Positions 51,704 to 60,401 of a stretch of 64,000 nt of DNA are shown piece after piece. How positions within the stretch are numbered: position 1 is the first letter of the stretch; each line of letters starts with the position of its first letter. Source of the stretch: Ramlibacter sp. (GTDB taxonomy: Bacteria > Pseudomonadota > Gammaproteobacteria > Burkholderiales > Burkholderiaceae_C); assembly GCA_016713005.1 (NCBI GenBank), contig JADJPY010000002.1, forward strand, positions 62,001 to 126,000, written 5' to 3'. The position numbers and the translations under genes were made by a program. Under the pieces are notes generated by a model. That model was not told the origin of the DNA. It made no database searches and saw nothing but the letters and a program-made list of their open reading frames with translations.

Positions 51704-52903
51704 AATTCCGCCCGGCTGGCGTGGCGTTACCTGTGGGCACGCCCGCTCGCGTCGGCGTTGAACCTGTTGTTGCTGACGCTTGGCCTTGCGGCGATCACGA
51801 TGGTCCTGCTGGTGCGCGCCCAAATTGACCGAGCCTTCGAGCGCGACCTGGCTGGCATTGACGTGGTGGTGGGCGCCAAGGGCAGCCCGCTGCAACTGAT
51901 CCTGGCCGGCGTGTTCCACCTGGATGTGCCCCCTGGCAACGTGGCGCTGGCCGATGTGCAGGCGCTGGCGGCACATCCGCAGGTGGCCAGACTCATTCCA
52001 CTGAGCGTCGGTGACAGCTACCGCGGCTTTCGCATCGTCGGGACGACACCCGACTATCTGGCGCACTACGGCGCGACCATTGCGGCCGGCCGTGGCTGGG
52101 TGGCTCCCATGCAGGCGGTGGCCGGGGCGCAGGTGGCACGCGCGGCTGGCCTCGAGCCCGGCGCCCGGTTTGTGGGCACACACGGGCTGGGGGGCAATGG
52201 CCACGCGCACGGCGATCACCCGTACGAAGTCGCCGGCGTGCTGGCGCCCTGCGGGTGCGTGCTGGACCGCCTGATCCTGACGGCGACCGAATCCGTTTGG
52301 CAGGTGCACGAGAAGGCCCTGGCGGTTGATGCTGAAGACAGCAAGGCGCTGGAGGCCGAGCGCGAGGTGACGCTGGCCCTGATCACCTACCGCAGCCCCT
52401 TGGCGGCGGTCAGCTTCCCGCGATACGTCAACACCAGCACGCCCATGCAGGCGGCCGCGCCGGCGGTGGAGATCACCCGGCTGCTGCGCATGGTGGGCGT
52501 GGGCACGGATGTGCTTCGGGGGTTTGGTGCTGTCCTGCTGCTGGTGGCGGGCCTGAGTGTCTTCATTGCCCTGTGGAGTGCCGTGCGCGAGCGCCGAGCC
52601 GACCTGGCCCTTCTGCGGATGCTGGGCGCGCCGCCGGGGCGACTGGCAACCATGCTGATCTGCGAGGCGTTGTGGCTGGCCGTGCTGGCGTCCGTGCTGG
52701 GTTTGCTCGGAGGCCACCTATTGACAGGTCTGATAGGCTGGATGTTGCAGGCCGACCGTTCGCTGCCCATCACCGGGTGGCTCTGGCTGGCCGAGGAGGC
52801 ATGGGTGCCCGTCAGTGCCGCCGCCGTGGCGGTGCTGGCTGCGCTGATCCCGGCCGTGAATGCTTACCGCGCCGATGTGGCGCAAATGTTGAGTTCGAGG
52901 TGA
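51689..52903 (+). CDS. ABC transporter permease, FtsX/MacB fold
   Basis: 404 residues with four membrane spans. One N-terminal span lies at about 20-42 (LASALNLLLLTLGLAAITMV), followed by a large periplasmic domain. Three C-terminal spans include FGAVLLLVAGLSVFIALWSA, then ALWLAVLASVLGLLGG and VSAAAVAVLAALIPAV. The order is that of FtsX-like permeases of the LolCE/MacB type, which act on periplasmic substrates rather than moving solutes across the membrane. The periplasmic loop contains GNGHAHGDH and a CGC motif, possible metal ligands. The start codon and first six residues come from the repeat element. Confidence 0.9.
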   Translation: MKNIANSARLAWRYLWARPLASALNLLLLTLGLAAITMVLLVRAQIDRAFERDLAGIDVVVGAKGSPLQLILAGVFHLDVPPGNVALADVQALAAHPQVARLIPLSVGDSYRGFRIVGTTPDYLAHYGATIAAGRGWVAPMQAVAGAQVARAAGLEPGARFVGTHGLGGNGHAHGDHPYEVAGVLAPCGCVLDRLILTATESVWQVHEKALAVDAEDSKALEAEREVTLALITYRSPLAAVSFPRYVNTSTPMQAAAPAVEITRLLRMVGVGTDVLRGFGAVLLLVAGLSVFIALWSAVRERRADLALLRMLGAPPGRLATMLICEALWLAVLASVLGLLGGHLLTGLIGWMLQADRSLPITGWLWLAEEAWVPVSAAAVAVLAALIPAVNAYRADVAQMLSSR

Positions 52904-52908
52904 TTGTC

Positions 52909-53154
52909 ATGAACAAGGTCGTAACTCTGTGGCTGTGTGGTGCGCTTCTGTCGTTGGCCGCAGGGGCCCAGGGGCACAGCGAGAAGGAAACCCGCCAGGA
53001 CATCCAGCGGCACCGCGCCATGGCTGCCGCGCACGAGGCGGCAGCCAAATGCCTGGAATCCGGCAAGAAGGCGGATGCCTGCCAGAAGGAACTTCAGGCC
53101 GCATGCAAGGGTCTTGCCATTGGCAAGTATTGCGGCATGAAACACGAGCACTGA
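52909..53154 (+). CDS. Small secreted Cys-rich protein (81 aa)
   Basis: Signal peptide about 1-22 (VVTLWLCGALLSLAAGAQG), then a short helical protein with four cysteines (KCLESG, DACQKE, AACKGL, KYCGMK) and a C-terminal HEH. The composition suggests metal binding in the periplasm, possibly feeding or receiving metal from the ABC/TonB cluster. No family recognised. It lies six bases after the permease gene and two before the DUF3299 gene. Confidence 0.75.
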   Translation: MNKVVTLWLCGALLSLAAGAQGHSEKETRQDIQRHRAMAAAHEAAAKCLESGKKADACQKELQAACKGLAIGKYCGMKHEH

Positions 53155-53156
53155 CC

Positions 53157-53657
53157 ATGAAACTCCTGATCGCCTTGATGGCCTGCGCCGTGATCTCGGC
53201 CCAGGCCCAACTCAGTTCCCCGGTGCCCGGCGGCATACCTCAGGGCACTGGCCCTGGAGTGCACAGTCCCAACAGCCCGTTTGCCCCTCTGCCGGCGCGC
53301 GCCGACGTGGTGCCGTGGCCCGTGCTGACCGATGTCAAGACGCGCACCGACAAGAACCGGCTGTTGCCGGTGTTCTCCATGAGCCAGATGGCGCTGAACC
53401 AGAAGACGCAGCGCATACAGGGCTTCATGATGCCCCTGGAGCCGGGCGAAAAACAGCGGCATTTCCTCCTCAGTTCCGTCCCCCTGACCTGTGGCTTCTG
53501 CGTCCCCGGCGGACCCGAGAGCATGGTGGAAGTGCGCACCAAAACGCCCGTGGCCTACACCCTGGAGCCGGTCACGGTGGAGGGCCGTTTCCAGGTCTTG
53601 CTGGATGATCCCTACGGCCTGTACTACCGCGTGACCGAAGCGGTGGGCGTGAAGTAG
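53157..53657 (+). CDS. DUF3299-family periplasmic protein
   Basis: 166 residues with a signal peptide (about 1-18, ACAVISAQAQ). Family-typical blocks are VPWPVLTDVKT, GFMMPLEPGEKQRHFLLSS and LTCGFCVPGGPESMVEV, with a CxxC. From general knowledge, DUF3299 (COG3495) proteins are encoded beside LolD/FtsX-like ABC genes in the zinc-responsive cluster PA4063-PA4066 of Pseudomonas aeruginosa. The same neighbourhood is seen here. The biochemical function is unknown. Confidence 0.85.
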   Translation: MKLLIALMACAVISAQAQLSSPVPGGIPQGTGPGVHSPNSPFAPLPARADVVPWPVLTDVKTRTDKNRLLPVFSMSQMALNQKTQRIQGFMMPLEPGEKQRHFLLSSVPLTCGFCVPGGPESMVEVRTKTPVAYTLEPVTVEGRFQVLLDDPYGLYYRVTEAVGVK

Positions 53658-53665
53658 GCGACCGC

Positions 53666-54028
53666 ATGGCCGTGTCGCGGGTTCTCGCCGGATGGATGCT
53701 GATTGCGCTGGTCGCGGTGCAGACGCTCGGCCAGGTGCACCGCGTCGCACATGCGCCGGGGCTGCATGCTGACCACGCCCACGAAGCCCATGCACATGAT
53801 GAGCCTGGCCATGCCGCCAACTGGATAGCCGGCCTTTTTGGCGGGCACGAAGGCACGACCGAATGCCGCCTGTTTGACCAGTCGACCCTGGGCGACGCGT
53901 CTGGCGTCGTCGTGCAATTGGTGTTGCCATCGGCACCGCCCGCAGCGTTGCTGGCGTTCTTCCAGGGCGAGGCCGTGGCCCGTCGGGCCGCGCTGTTCGA
54001 AGCGCGCGGCCCGCCTTCTTTCCGTTGA
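53666..54028 (+). CDS. His-rich secreted protein (120 aa, DUF2946-like)
   Basis: An N-terminal hydrophobic segment (about 6-23, AGWMLIALVAVQTLGQV) acts as signal or anchor. It is followed by a His cluster (HRVAHAPGLHADHAHEAHAH, about 25-44) and a short helical C-terminus (PAALLAFFQGEAV). The His-rich stretch after the signal suggests periplasmic binding of a transition metal. It sits eight bases after the DUF3299 gene and directly before the TonB-dependent receptor. The DUF2946 comparison is tentative. Confidence 0.75.
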   Translation: MAVSRVLAGWMLIALVAVQTLGQVHRVAHAPGLHADHAHEAHAHDEPGHAANWIAGLFGGHEGTTECRLFDQSTLGDASGVVVQLVLPSAPPAALLAFFQGEAVARRAALFEARGPPSFR

Positions 54029-54094
54029 ACCTGCCGGTCTTTGGTTCCCGCGGCGCGATGCGCCGTGGGCGAACTCCTTTTCAACGGATCCATC

Positions 54095-56164
54095 ATGAAC
54101 AAGCTTTTCCGGCGCTCCGCGGTGGGCGCAGCATCGCTGTGCGCCTGCGCCGCCTTCGCGCAAACACCCCCAACTCCGACGCTGCCCGAAATCACCATCA
54201 CGGGCAATCCGCTCGGCGCTCCTGATTTGATAGCACCAGCCGCAGGCTACACGGGGCCTGCACTGCTTTATCGCCTGAAACCCACGCTGGGCGAGACACT
54301 GGACGGCACACCAGGTGTGAGCAGCACCTATTTCGGTCCCAATGCCAGCCGACCCGTCATCCGCGGACTTGACGGCGACCGTATTCGCATCCTGGGCAAT
54401 TCGGGCGCAAGCATCGATGCCTCCGGCCTGAGCTACGACCATGCGGTCCCTGTGGACCCGATCAGCATCGAACGCATCGAGGTGCTGCGGGGCCCGGGGG
54501 CACTGCTGTACGGCGGCGCCGCGGTTGGCGGCGCGGTGAACCTGATCGACAACCGCATTCCGCGCGAACCGGTCGGGGGTGTGACGGGCAAGGTGGACCT
54601 CGGTTTTGCCAGTGGCAGCCGCGAGCGCGGGGGCGGGCTGATGCTCGAAGGCGGCAACTCGCGATTCGCCCTGCACGCCGACGCGTTCAGCCGCGCGGCT
54701 GGGGACGTGTCGGCACCAGCGTCGCTGGCTTGCACGCAGGGCGGCGTCACGACCCTGGCGCGGCGCATCTGCAATTCGGCCAGCCGCACACAGGGCGGCG
54801 CTGTGGGGGGCAGCGTGTTTTTCGACCACGGCTACCTGGGTGCCTCTGTAGGCCAGTACCGCAGCGACTACGGCACGGTGGCCGAAGACGAAGTGAATAT
54901 CGTGATGAAGTCGCAACGCCGCGGCCTTGAGGGCGAGTGGCGCCCAGGCGGCTGGCTCAAAAGCCTTCGCGGCCAGTTCGGCCATACCGACTACCAGCAC
55001 ACCGAATTCGACGCGGGAGCAGCCGGCACGCTGTTTCGCAACCGGGGCCATGACTGGCGATTCGAAGCCCGCCACGAGAAGCTTGCGGGCTGGGATGGCG
55101 TCCTGGGGGTGCAGGGTGAATCGACGCGCTTCTCTGCCGATGGCGCGGAAGCCTTCGCGCCGTACAGCCGGTCGCGCCAACTTGCCCTTTTTGTGTACGA
55201 AGAACTGGCCCTTGGTTGGGGCCGGATCAGCCTGGGCGCCCGCACCGAGCAGGCCCGCGTGGATTCGGACGGCCATCCGGTGCTCGCTCGATTTGTTCCC
55301 GGTCGTCGGGATTTCCGGCCGGCGAGCCTTGCCGCTGGGGCCTTGTGGAATGTGGCGCCAGCCTGGCAGGTGACGGCCAACCTGGCGCGAAGCCAGCGAG
55401 CACCCAAGGACTATGAATTGTTTGCGGACGGGCCACATCTGGCGACCGCTGCCTACGAAGTGGGCAATTCGAATCTCGGCACCGAGAACTCCACGACCGC
55501 CGATCTGGGCCTCAAGTGGAAAAGTGGTCCCCACAAGGCGGCATTCAACGTGTACTCCACCCGGTTTCGCAACTATGTGTCGCTCTCTGCGACCGGCCTG
55601 AATCGCGATTCGGATGGCAATGGTGCGGGTGTGGGCGTGGTGGACTGCGGGGACGGCACTTCGGTGGAATCGGGCTGCACGGCAGATGTGCTTCAGGAAT
55701 ACGCGTACCGGGCCGTGCCGGCGCGGTTCAAGGGCCTGGAAGCATCGGGCACCTGGCGCCTGCTCGAACGTGGCCAGAATCTGGACCTGGAGTGGCGCGC
55801 AGATGTTGTGCGTGCCGTGGACACTTCGACCGGGCAGCCCCTGCCGCGGATCGCTCCTGCCCGCGCCGGTCTGACGCTGGCATGGAGCCAGGGTGCCTGG
55901 GGCGCGCGCTTGGGGTTTGACCACGCAACTTCGCAAACCCGTGTCCCGGCGGGGCAATTGGCAACACCTGGCCACACCCTGTGGAATGCCGCAGTGAGTT
56001 ACCGCAGCCGCGTCTCGGGGGCCAGCGTGCTGTGGTACGCGCGCCTGGACAACCTCACCGACCAGCTGGCCTACAGTGCGTCGTCCATCCTGACCCAGAC
56101 GACACCTGGCAAGGCACCTTTGCCGGGTCGCAGTTTGCGTGTGGGCCTGCAGGCCGCTTTCTGA
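54095..56164 (+). CDS. TonB-dependent outer-membrane receptor, ZnuD-like
   Basis: 689 residues with a signal peptide (about 1-23, CACAAFAQ). A plug domain (about 45-165) has NASRPVIRGLDGDRIRILGN and IERIEVLRGPGALLYGG. A 22-strand barrel ends RSLRVGLQAAF with the terminal Phe. Paired cysteines in extracellular loops (LACTQGG...RRICNSA and VVDCGDG...ESGCTAD) resemble ZnuD zinc receptors. The gene context (DUF3299, His- and Cys-rich proteins, ABC genes) also points to zinc, but copper cannot be excluded. ATG 54095 starts the signal peptide; the frame is open to 54041. A half-copy of the repeat dyad lies at 54223-54234 near the plug start. Confidence 0.88.
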   Translation: MNKLFRRSAVGAASLCACAAFAQTPPTPTLPEITITGNPLGAPDLIAPAAGYTGPALLYRLKPTLGETLDGTPGVSSTYFGPNASRPVIRGLDGDRIRILGNSGASIDASGLSYDHAVPVDPISIERIEVLRGPGALLYGGAAVGGAVNLIDNRIPREPVGGVTGKVDLGFASGSRERGGGLMLEGGNSRFALHADAFSRAAGDVSAPASLACTQGGVTTLARRICNSASRTQGGAVGGSVFFDHGYLGASVGQYRSDYGTVAEDEVNIVMKSQRRGLEGEWRPGGWLKSLRGQFGHTDYQHTEFDAGAAGTLFRNRGHDWRFEARHEKLAGWDGVLGVQGESTRFSADGAEAFAPYSRSRQLALFVYEELALGWGRISLGARTEQARVDSDGHPVLARFVPGRRDFRPASLAAGALWNVAPAWQVTANLARSQRAPKDYELFADGPHLATAAYEVGNSNLGTENSTTADLGLKWKSGPHKAAFNVYSTRFRNYVSLSATGLNRDSDGNGAGVGVVDCGDGTSVESGCTADVLQEYAYRAVPARFKGLEASGTWRLLERGQNLDLEWRADVVRAVDTSTGQPLPRIAPARAGLTLAWSQGAWGARLGFDHATSQTRVPAGQLATPGHTLWNAAVSYRSRVSGASVLWYARLDNLTDQLAYSASSILTQTTPGKAPLPGRSLRVGLQAAF

Positions 56165-56193
56165 AGGTGTGACGCACACGTATCATCGGCGCG

Positions 56194-57138
56194 GTGAATC
56201 ACCCCATCGTCGCATCGCTGGTCCCGGTCGTACTGCTGATCGCCATCGGGTTTCTGGCTGGCAAGCGGGCGTGGATCGGGGCCGGCGCGGTGCGCGACCT
56301 GTCCAACATGGTGTTCCTGCTGCTCGCGCCGGCGCTGCTGTTCCGGACCATGGCTGCGCAGGCGCATGCGCTGCAGTTCGGCCCCGTGGTGGTGTATTTC
56401 GGTGCGGCCGTGGTGTTGTATGCAGGGATGCTGGCAGTGCTGGGGTTCAACACCCGGGGCGCGGTGCTGGCGCTGGCCGGCACGTTCTCCAACACCGTGA
56501 TGATCGGCACGCCGCTGGTGTCGCTGGCCTACGGTGACGCTGCGCTCGTCACCCACTTTGCGCTGGTGGCCCTGCATGCGCTGGTGTTGCTGACAATGGC
56601 CACGATCGTCCTGGAGCTCGCCTCGGCGCGCGAAGCCCTGGCGCGCGGCGAGACAGGCGGCCGTCACATGGCCGCCACTGTCGGTCTGGCGGTGAAGAAT
56701 GCGGTGATCCATCCGGTGCCGCTGCCCATCCTGTGCGGGCTGGCGTTCGCGCAGACCGGCTTGGCGCTGCCGGCGGTGGTGGACAAGCCGCTTCAGCTGC
56801 TGGGGCAAGCCTTCGCGCCGCTGGCACTGGTGCTGGTGGGGGTGACACTCGCGGCCAACCCGGTGGGGCAGCAGCTCAAAGGAGCGCTGGGCCTGACGCT
56901 GGCCAAGAACCTGATCCACCCGGCGCTGATGGCGATGGCCGGCTGGGCGTTTGGCCTGCAGGGCCTGGCACTTGTGGTCATGGTGGTGGCGGCCAGCCTG
57001 CCCATCGGGGCGAACGTGTTCCTGTTTTCTCAGCGCTATCGCGTGGCCGAGGAGCTGGTCACGGCGACTGTGGCGGTGTCCACCCTGGCGGGCCTGTTCA
57101 CCATTCCGCTGGTGATGTGGCTGGCAGGCCACCTGTAG
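56194..57138 (+). CDS. AEC-family permease
   Basis: 314-residue membrane protein with about ten spans in two halves, resembling the auxin efflux carrier family (malonate/acid permeases such as MdcF-like proteins). Conserved parts are LLLAPALLFRTMA, LAGTFSNTVMIGTPLVSLAY, and the C-terminal ASLPIGANVFLFSQRY. Substrate unknown. GTG 56194 start, no strong ribosome-binding site. It is convergent with argF, 24 bases apart. Confidence 0.88.
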   Translation: MNHPIVASLVPVVLLIAIGFLAGKRAWIGAGAVRDLSNMVFLLLAPALLFRTMAAQAHALQFGPVVVYFGAAVVLYAGMLAVLGFNTRGAVLALAGTFSNTVMIGTPLVSLAYGDAALVTHFALVALHALVLLTMATIVLELASAREALARGETGGRHMAATVGLAVKNAVIHPVPLPILCGLAFAQTGLALPAVVDKPLQLLGQAFAPLALVLVGVTLAANPVGQQLKGALGLTLAKNLIHPALMAMAGWAFGLQGLALVVMVVAASLPIGANVFLFSQRYRVAEELVTATVAVSTLAGLFTIPLVMWLAGHL

Positions 57139-57162
57139 TACCCCTGTGGTCGGGCAGTCCGC

Positions 57163-58116
57163 TCAGTCCACGCGGCCCAGCAGCAGGTACTCCATCAAGG
57201 CCTTCTGCACGTGCATGCGGTTCTCGGCCTCGTCCCAGACGACAGACTGCGGACCGTCGATGACCTCGGCTTCGACTTCCTCGCCGCGGTGGGCGGGCAG
57301 GCAATGCATGAACAGCGCGTCAGCCCGGGCCACTTTCATCATCTCGGTGTCCACGCACCAGTCGGCAAAGGCCTTCTTGCGTGCCTCGTTCTCGGCCTCA
57401 TAGCCCATGCTGGTCCAGACGTCGGTGGTGACGAGGTCGGCGCCGCGGCAGGCGTCCATCGGATCCTTGAACACCTTGTAGCTGTCGGAGCTTCGGATGC
57501 CGGCCACCGCCTGGTCCACTTCGTACCCGCTCGGTGTGCTCAGGTGCACCGTGAAGCCCAGCAGCTCGGCGGCCTGCAGCCAGGTGTTGGCCATGTTGTT
57601 GCCGTCGCCCACCCAGGCCACGACCTTGCCCCGCAGGAAAGCAGGGTCGGGATTTCCTGCGGCGTCCAGGCCCCGGTGCTCCAGAAAGGTGAAGATGTCC
57701 GCGAGGATCTGGCACGGATGGAATTCGTTGGTCAGGCCGTTGATCACCGGCACACGCGAATGCGCCGCGAACTTCTCGATCTTGTCCTGACCGAAGGTGC
57801 GGATCATCACCAGGTCCACCATGCGGCTGATGACCCTGGCGCTGTCCTCAATTGGCTCGGCCCGGCCCAGCTGGCTGTCGCCCGTCGTCAGGTGCACCAC
57901 ACTGCCGCCCATCTGGTACATGCCGGCCTCGAAGCTGACGCGGGTGCGTGTGGAGGCCTTCTCGAAGATCATGGCCAGCGTGCGATCGGCCAGCGGGTGA
58001 TACTTCTCGTAGGCCTTGAACTTCTTCTTGATCAGGGCCGCGCGTTTGAACAGCCAGGCGTACTCTTCGGCACCCAGGTCGCTGAACTGAAGGTAGTGGC
58101 GAATGGACGCGGTCAT
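57163..58116 (-). CDS. argF: Ornithine carbamoyltransferase
   Basis: Forms citrulline from ornithine and carbamoyl phosphate in arginine synthesis. 317 residues. The carbamoyl-phosphate motif is STRTR, within EKASTRTRVSFEAG, with FHPCQ downstream. The ornithine-loop segment is GYEAENEARKKAF and the catalytic cysteine is in MHCLPAHRG. ATG 58116 overlaps the argD stop (ATGA), so it is coupled to argD. Confidence 0.97.
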   Translation of the reverse strand: MTASIRHYLQFSDLGAEEYAWLFKRAALIKKKFKAYEKYHPLADRTLAMIFEKASTRTRVSFEAGMYQMGGSVVHLTTGDSQLGRAEPIEDSARVISRMVDLVMIRTFGQDKIEKFAAHSRVPVINGLTNEFHPCQILADIFTFLEHRGLDAAGNPDPAFLRGKVVAWVGDGNNMANTWLQAAELLGFTVHLSTPSGYEVDQAVAGIRSSDSYKVFKDPMDACRGADLVTTDVWTSMGYEAENEARKKAFADWCVDTEMMKVARADALFMHCLPAHRGEEVEAEVIDGPQSVVWDEAENRMHVQKALMEYLLLGRVD

Positions 58117-59315
58117 GATTGTTCTGCCAGAAGGCTTTTCACCAGCGGCGCAAGTATCGATACCAGTTCGTCGGCTTCGGCCGGGGTGATGATCAGCGGA
58201 GGCACCAGGCGGATGACGGTATCGGCGGTCACGCTGATCAGCAGGCCTGCTTCGGCCGCGCGTGTCACCAGCACGCCGCAGGGCCTGGTCAGCTCGACGC
58301 CGATCATCAGGCCCTGGCCCCGAATCTCCTTCACACCCGGCAGGGCGCCGAGCTCGCGCACCAGGGCGGCCTTGAGGTGGGCACCCGTGCTGGCGGCGTT
58401 CGCCAGCAGACCGTCTTCTTCCATGATCCGGATCGTTTCCACACCGGCGCGCATGGCCAGCGGGTTGCCCCCGAACGTGGTGCCATGGTTGCCCGGCTGA
58501 AAGATGCCCGCCGCCCTGGGGCCCGCCACCACCGCGCCGACCGGCACGCCCGAACCCAGCCCCTTGGCCAGCGGCATCACGTCCGGCTTGATGCCAGCCC
58601 ACTGGTGGGCAAACCACTTTCCGGTGCGGCCCATGCCGCATTGCACTTCGTCAACCATCAGCAGCCAGTCGCGCTCGTCACACAGCGCGCGTGCCTGGCG
58701 CAGATAGTCCATCTGGAAAGGGTTGACGCCGCCTTCACCCTGGATGGCCTCCAGGAACACGGCCACCACGTTGGGGTTGCCGTGCGTTGCCTTTTTCAGC
58801 GCATCGATGTCGTTCACCGGCACCCGGATGAAGCCTTCGACCAGCGGACCAAACCCGGCCTGCACCTTCACGTTGCCGGTGGCCGACAGCGTGGCGATGC
58901 TGCGGCCGTGAAAGGCCTTTTCATACACCACGATCTCGGGTTTTTCGATGCCCTTGTCGTGGCCGAACTTGCGGGCCAGCTTCAGTGCGGCCTCATTGGC
59001 CTCCAGCCCGGTGGAGCAGAAGAACACATTGGTCAGGCCCGACAGGTCGACCAGCTTGGAGGCCAGCTTTTCCTGGTTGGGCACGTGGTAGTAGTTGCTG
59101 CTGTGGATGATCTTGGCGATCTGGTCCTGCAGGGCCGGGACCAGCTTGGGATGGTTGTGTCCCAGCGTGTTGACAGCAATGCCGCCAAGGCCGTCCAGGT
59201 AGGACTTGCCATTGACGTCCCACACGCGCACGCCCTGGCCATGCGACAGCGCGATCGGTACCCGGCCGTACGTATTCATGGTGTGGGGCGATTGGGCCTC
59301 GATGTGCGCAGCCAT
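58113..59315 (-). CDS. argD: Acetylornithine aminotransferase
   Basis: PLP enzyme making N-acetylornithine. 400 residues of class III aminotransferases. The PLP lysine is in DVMPLAKGLGSGVPVGAV, with GTTFGGNPLA and FEP-like LLMVDEVQCGMGRTG. ATG 59315 follows GGAGAA; the frame is open to 59357 but that would place the start next to a hairpin. It is first of argD-argF. A hairpin with a T-rich tail lies in its leader (59345-59385), suggesting attenuation-like control. Confidence 0.95.
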   Translation of the reverse strand: MAAHIEAQSPHTMNTYGRVPIALSHGQGVRVWDVNGKSYLDGLGGIAVNTLGHNHPKLVPALQDQIAKIIHSSNYYHVPNQEKLASKLVDLSGLTNVFFCSTGLEANEAALKLARKFGHDKGIEKPEIVVYEKAFHGRSIATLSATGNVKVQAGFGPLVEGFIRVPVNDIDALKKATHGNPNVVAVFLEAIQGEGGVNPFQMDYLRQARALCDERDWLLMVDEVQCGMGRTGKWFAHQWAGIKPDVMPLAKGLGSGVPVGAVVAGPRAAGIFQPGNHGTTFGGNPLAMRAGVETIRIMEEDGLLANAASTGAHLKAALVRELGALPGVKEIRGQGLMIGVELTRPCGVLVTRAAEAGLLISVTADTVIRLVPPLIITPAEADELVSILAPLVKSLLAEQS

Positions 59316-59344
59316 GCGGTTCTCCAGAAAAGCAGGTGTCCGGT

Positions 59345-59385
59345 GGACGGAAAACAAAGCGGCTCAACGAAAGTTGAGCCGTTGA
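59345..59385 (-). promoter_or_regulatory. Terminator-like hairpin in the argD leader
   Basis: CGGCTCAAC and GTTGAGCCG (about 59366-59387) form a perfect 9-bp stem with a GAAA loop (plus strand). On the minus strand, the argD sense, it is followed by CTTTGTTTTCC. It lies about 45 bases before the argD start. Could be a terminator of a leader RNA. A 31-codon frame from 59459 (minus) runs into it but is not strikingly Arg-rich. Confidence 0.45.
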
Positions 59386-59466
59386 GACGCGATTCTAGGC
59401 GCAGAGATTGCTTGGCTTTTCTGACAATTTGGCATCACAGCGATGCGCGCACAGGCCATGCTCAAG

Positions 59467-59478
59467 TCTTATATAAGA
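59467..59478. promoter_or_regulatory. Perfect TCTTATATAAGA palindrome between argD and DUF3579 gene
   Basis: TCTTATATAAGA is a perfect dyad and matches the arms of the two aceA upstream sites (GTCTTCTAYAAGAC). It sits in the 232-base divergent promoter region and may be bound by the same regulator, or serve in part as a -10 element. Confidence 0.45.
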
Positions 59479-59547
59479 TAGAATAGTTGCTGCGGTGCAG
59501 CAACAGGCGATCCCTTTCTGCATCTGCCGACCGACACCCTTGACCCG

Positions 59548-59880
59548 ATGGTTTCCAGCACCTCCAGAGAAGTCTTTATCCAGGGCGTTACCCTGGACGG
59601 GCGCACGTTTCGCCCCAGCGATTGGGCTGAGCGCCTGGCGGGGGTAATGAGTTCGTTTCGGCCGGGCGGGGCCCATCCGGGCAGCCACCTCAGCTATTCG
59701 CCCTGGTGTATCCCGACGGTCATCAATGGCGTCAAGTGCGTGGTGGTGCACCGTGACTTGCGCGACGCGGAGCCCATGGCCTGGGACTTCGTCATCAACT
59801 TTGCCCGGGACAACAACCTGCAGGTCGCCGAAGCTTGCCTTGTGCCCGACGGGCCCCGTACCGATTTGCCCCGGGCATGA
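59548..59880 (+). CDS. DUF3579-family protein
   Basis: 110-residue cytoplasmic protein, conserved in beta-proteobacteria next to argD-argF and rpsT. Typical parts are EVFIQGVTLDGRTFRPSDWA, FRPGGAHPGSHLSYSPWC and VVVHRDLRDAEPMAWDFV. Function unknown; no catalytic motif evident. ATG 59548 is the first start. It ends just before a bidirectional terminator (59881-59905). Confidence 0.85.
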   Translation: MVSSTSREVFIQGVTLDGRTFRPSDWAERLAGVMSSFRPGGAHPGSHLSYSPWCIPTVINGVKCVVVHRDLRDAEPMAWDFVINFARDNNLQVAEACLVPDGPRTDLPRA

Positions 59881-59905
59881 AAAAACCGCCCGGAGGCGGT
59901 TTCTC
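59881..59905. terminator. Bidirectional terminator between DUF3579 gene and rpsT
   Basis: AAACCGCC (59883-59890) and GGCGGTTT (59895-59902) form an 8-bp stem with A-run on the left and T-rich flank on the right, so it can work in both directions. Confidence 0.75.
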
Positions 59906-59937
59906 ACTTTGCTGGCAGCGCACCCGTTTCAAACGGC

Positions 59938-59955
59938 GGGCCGGAGAACCGGCCC
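59938..59955 (-). terminator. Hairpin after rpsT
   Basis: GGGCCGG (59938-59944) and CCGGCCC (59949-59955) around AGAA, 19 bases after the rpsT stop on the minus strand; weak T-tract. Confidence 0.5.
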
Positions 59956-59974
59956 GGGCTGTTTGCCTGATGGG

Positions 59975-60286
59975 TCAGGCGGCCTTGGCGGGGGCGGTGG
60001 CCAGCGCCTTCACCTTGGCGGACAGGCGGCTCTTGTCGCGGGCGGCCTTGTTCTTGTGAAAAATCTGCTTGTCGGCGACGGTGTCGACAATGCTTTGTGC
60101 CTTGGCGAAGAGTTCGGTCGCCTTGGCCTTGTCGCCGGCAGCGACGGCCTTCTCGACGTTCTTCACCGCGGTGCGGTATTTGGAGCGCAGCGAGGTGTTC
60201 GCGGCGTTGAGTTTCACGTCCTGGCGGGCGCGCTTGCGGCCCGACGCGAGGCGCGGGTTCTTTTTCTTGGGTTTGGCTGATGCCAT
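59975..60286 (-). CDS. rpsT: 30S ribosomal protein S20
   Basis: 103-residue bS20, a 16S rRNA-binding assembly protein. MASAKPKKKNPRLASGRKRA and IFHKNKAARDKSRLSAKVKA are diagnostic. AAGGAA upstream of ATG 60286. It is divergent from murJ, the common arrangement in proteobacteria. Confidence 0.97.
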   Translation of the reverse strand: MASAKPKKKNPRLASGRKRARQDVKLNAANTSLRSKYRTAVKNVEKAVAAGDKAKATELFAKAQSIVDTVADKQIFHKNKAARDKSRLSAKVKALATAPAKAA

Positions 60287-60401
60287 GGTAGAGGTTCCTT
60301 GTGTCTGAGGATGATGCCAGCAAAGCCCTCCATTGTATCAGGACACTGGTTCCATGCAATCCACGCTGCGCTGGCTCGTGTGCGGGGGCTACACTCGCGC
60401 C

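Noticed and set aside
53624..56179. 851-codon minus-strand frame opposite the TonB receptor.
   Set aside because: Antisense shadow; the plus-strand receptor has signal peptide, plug motifs and barrel end.
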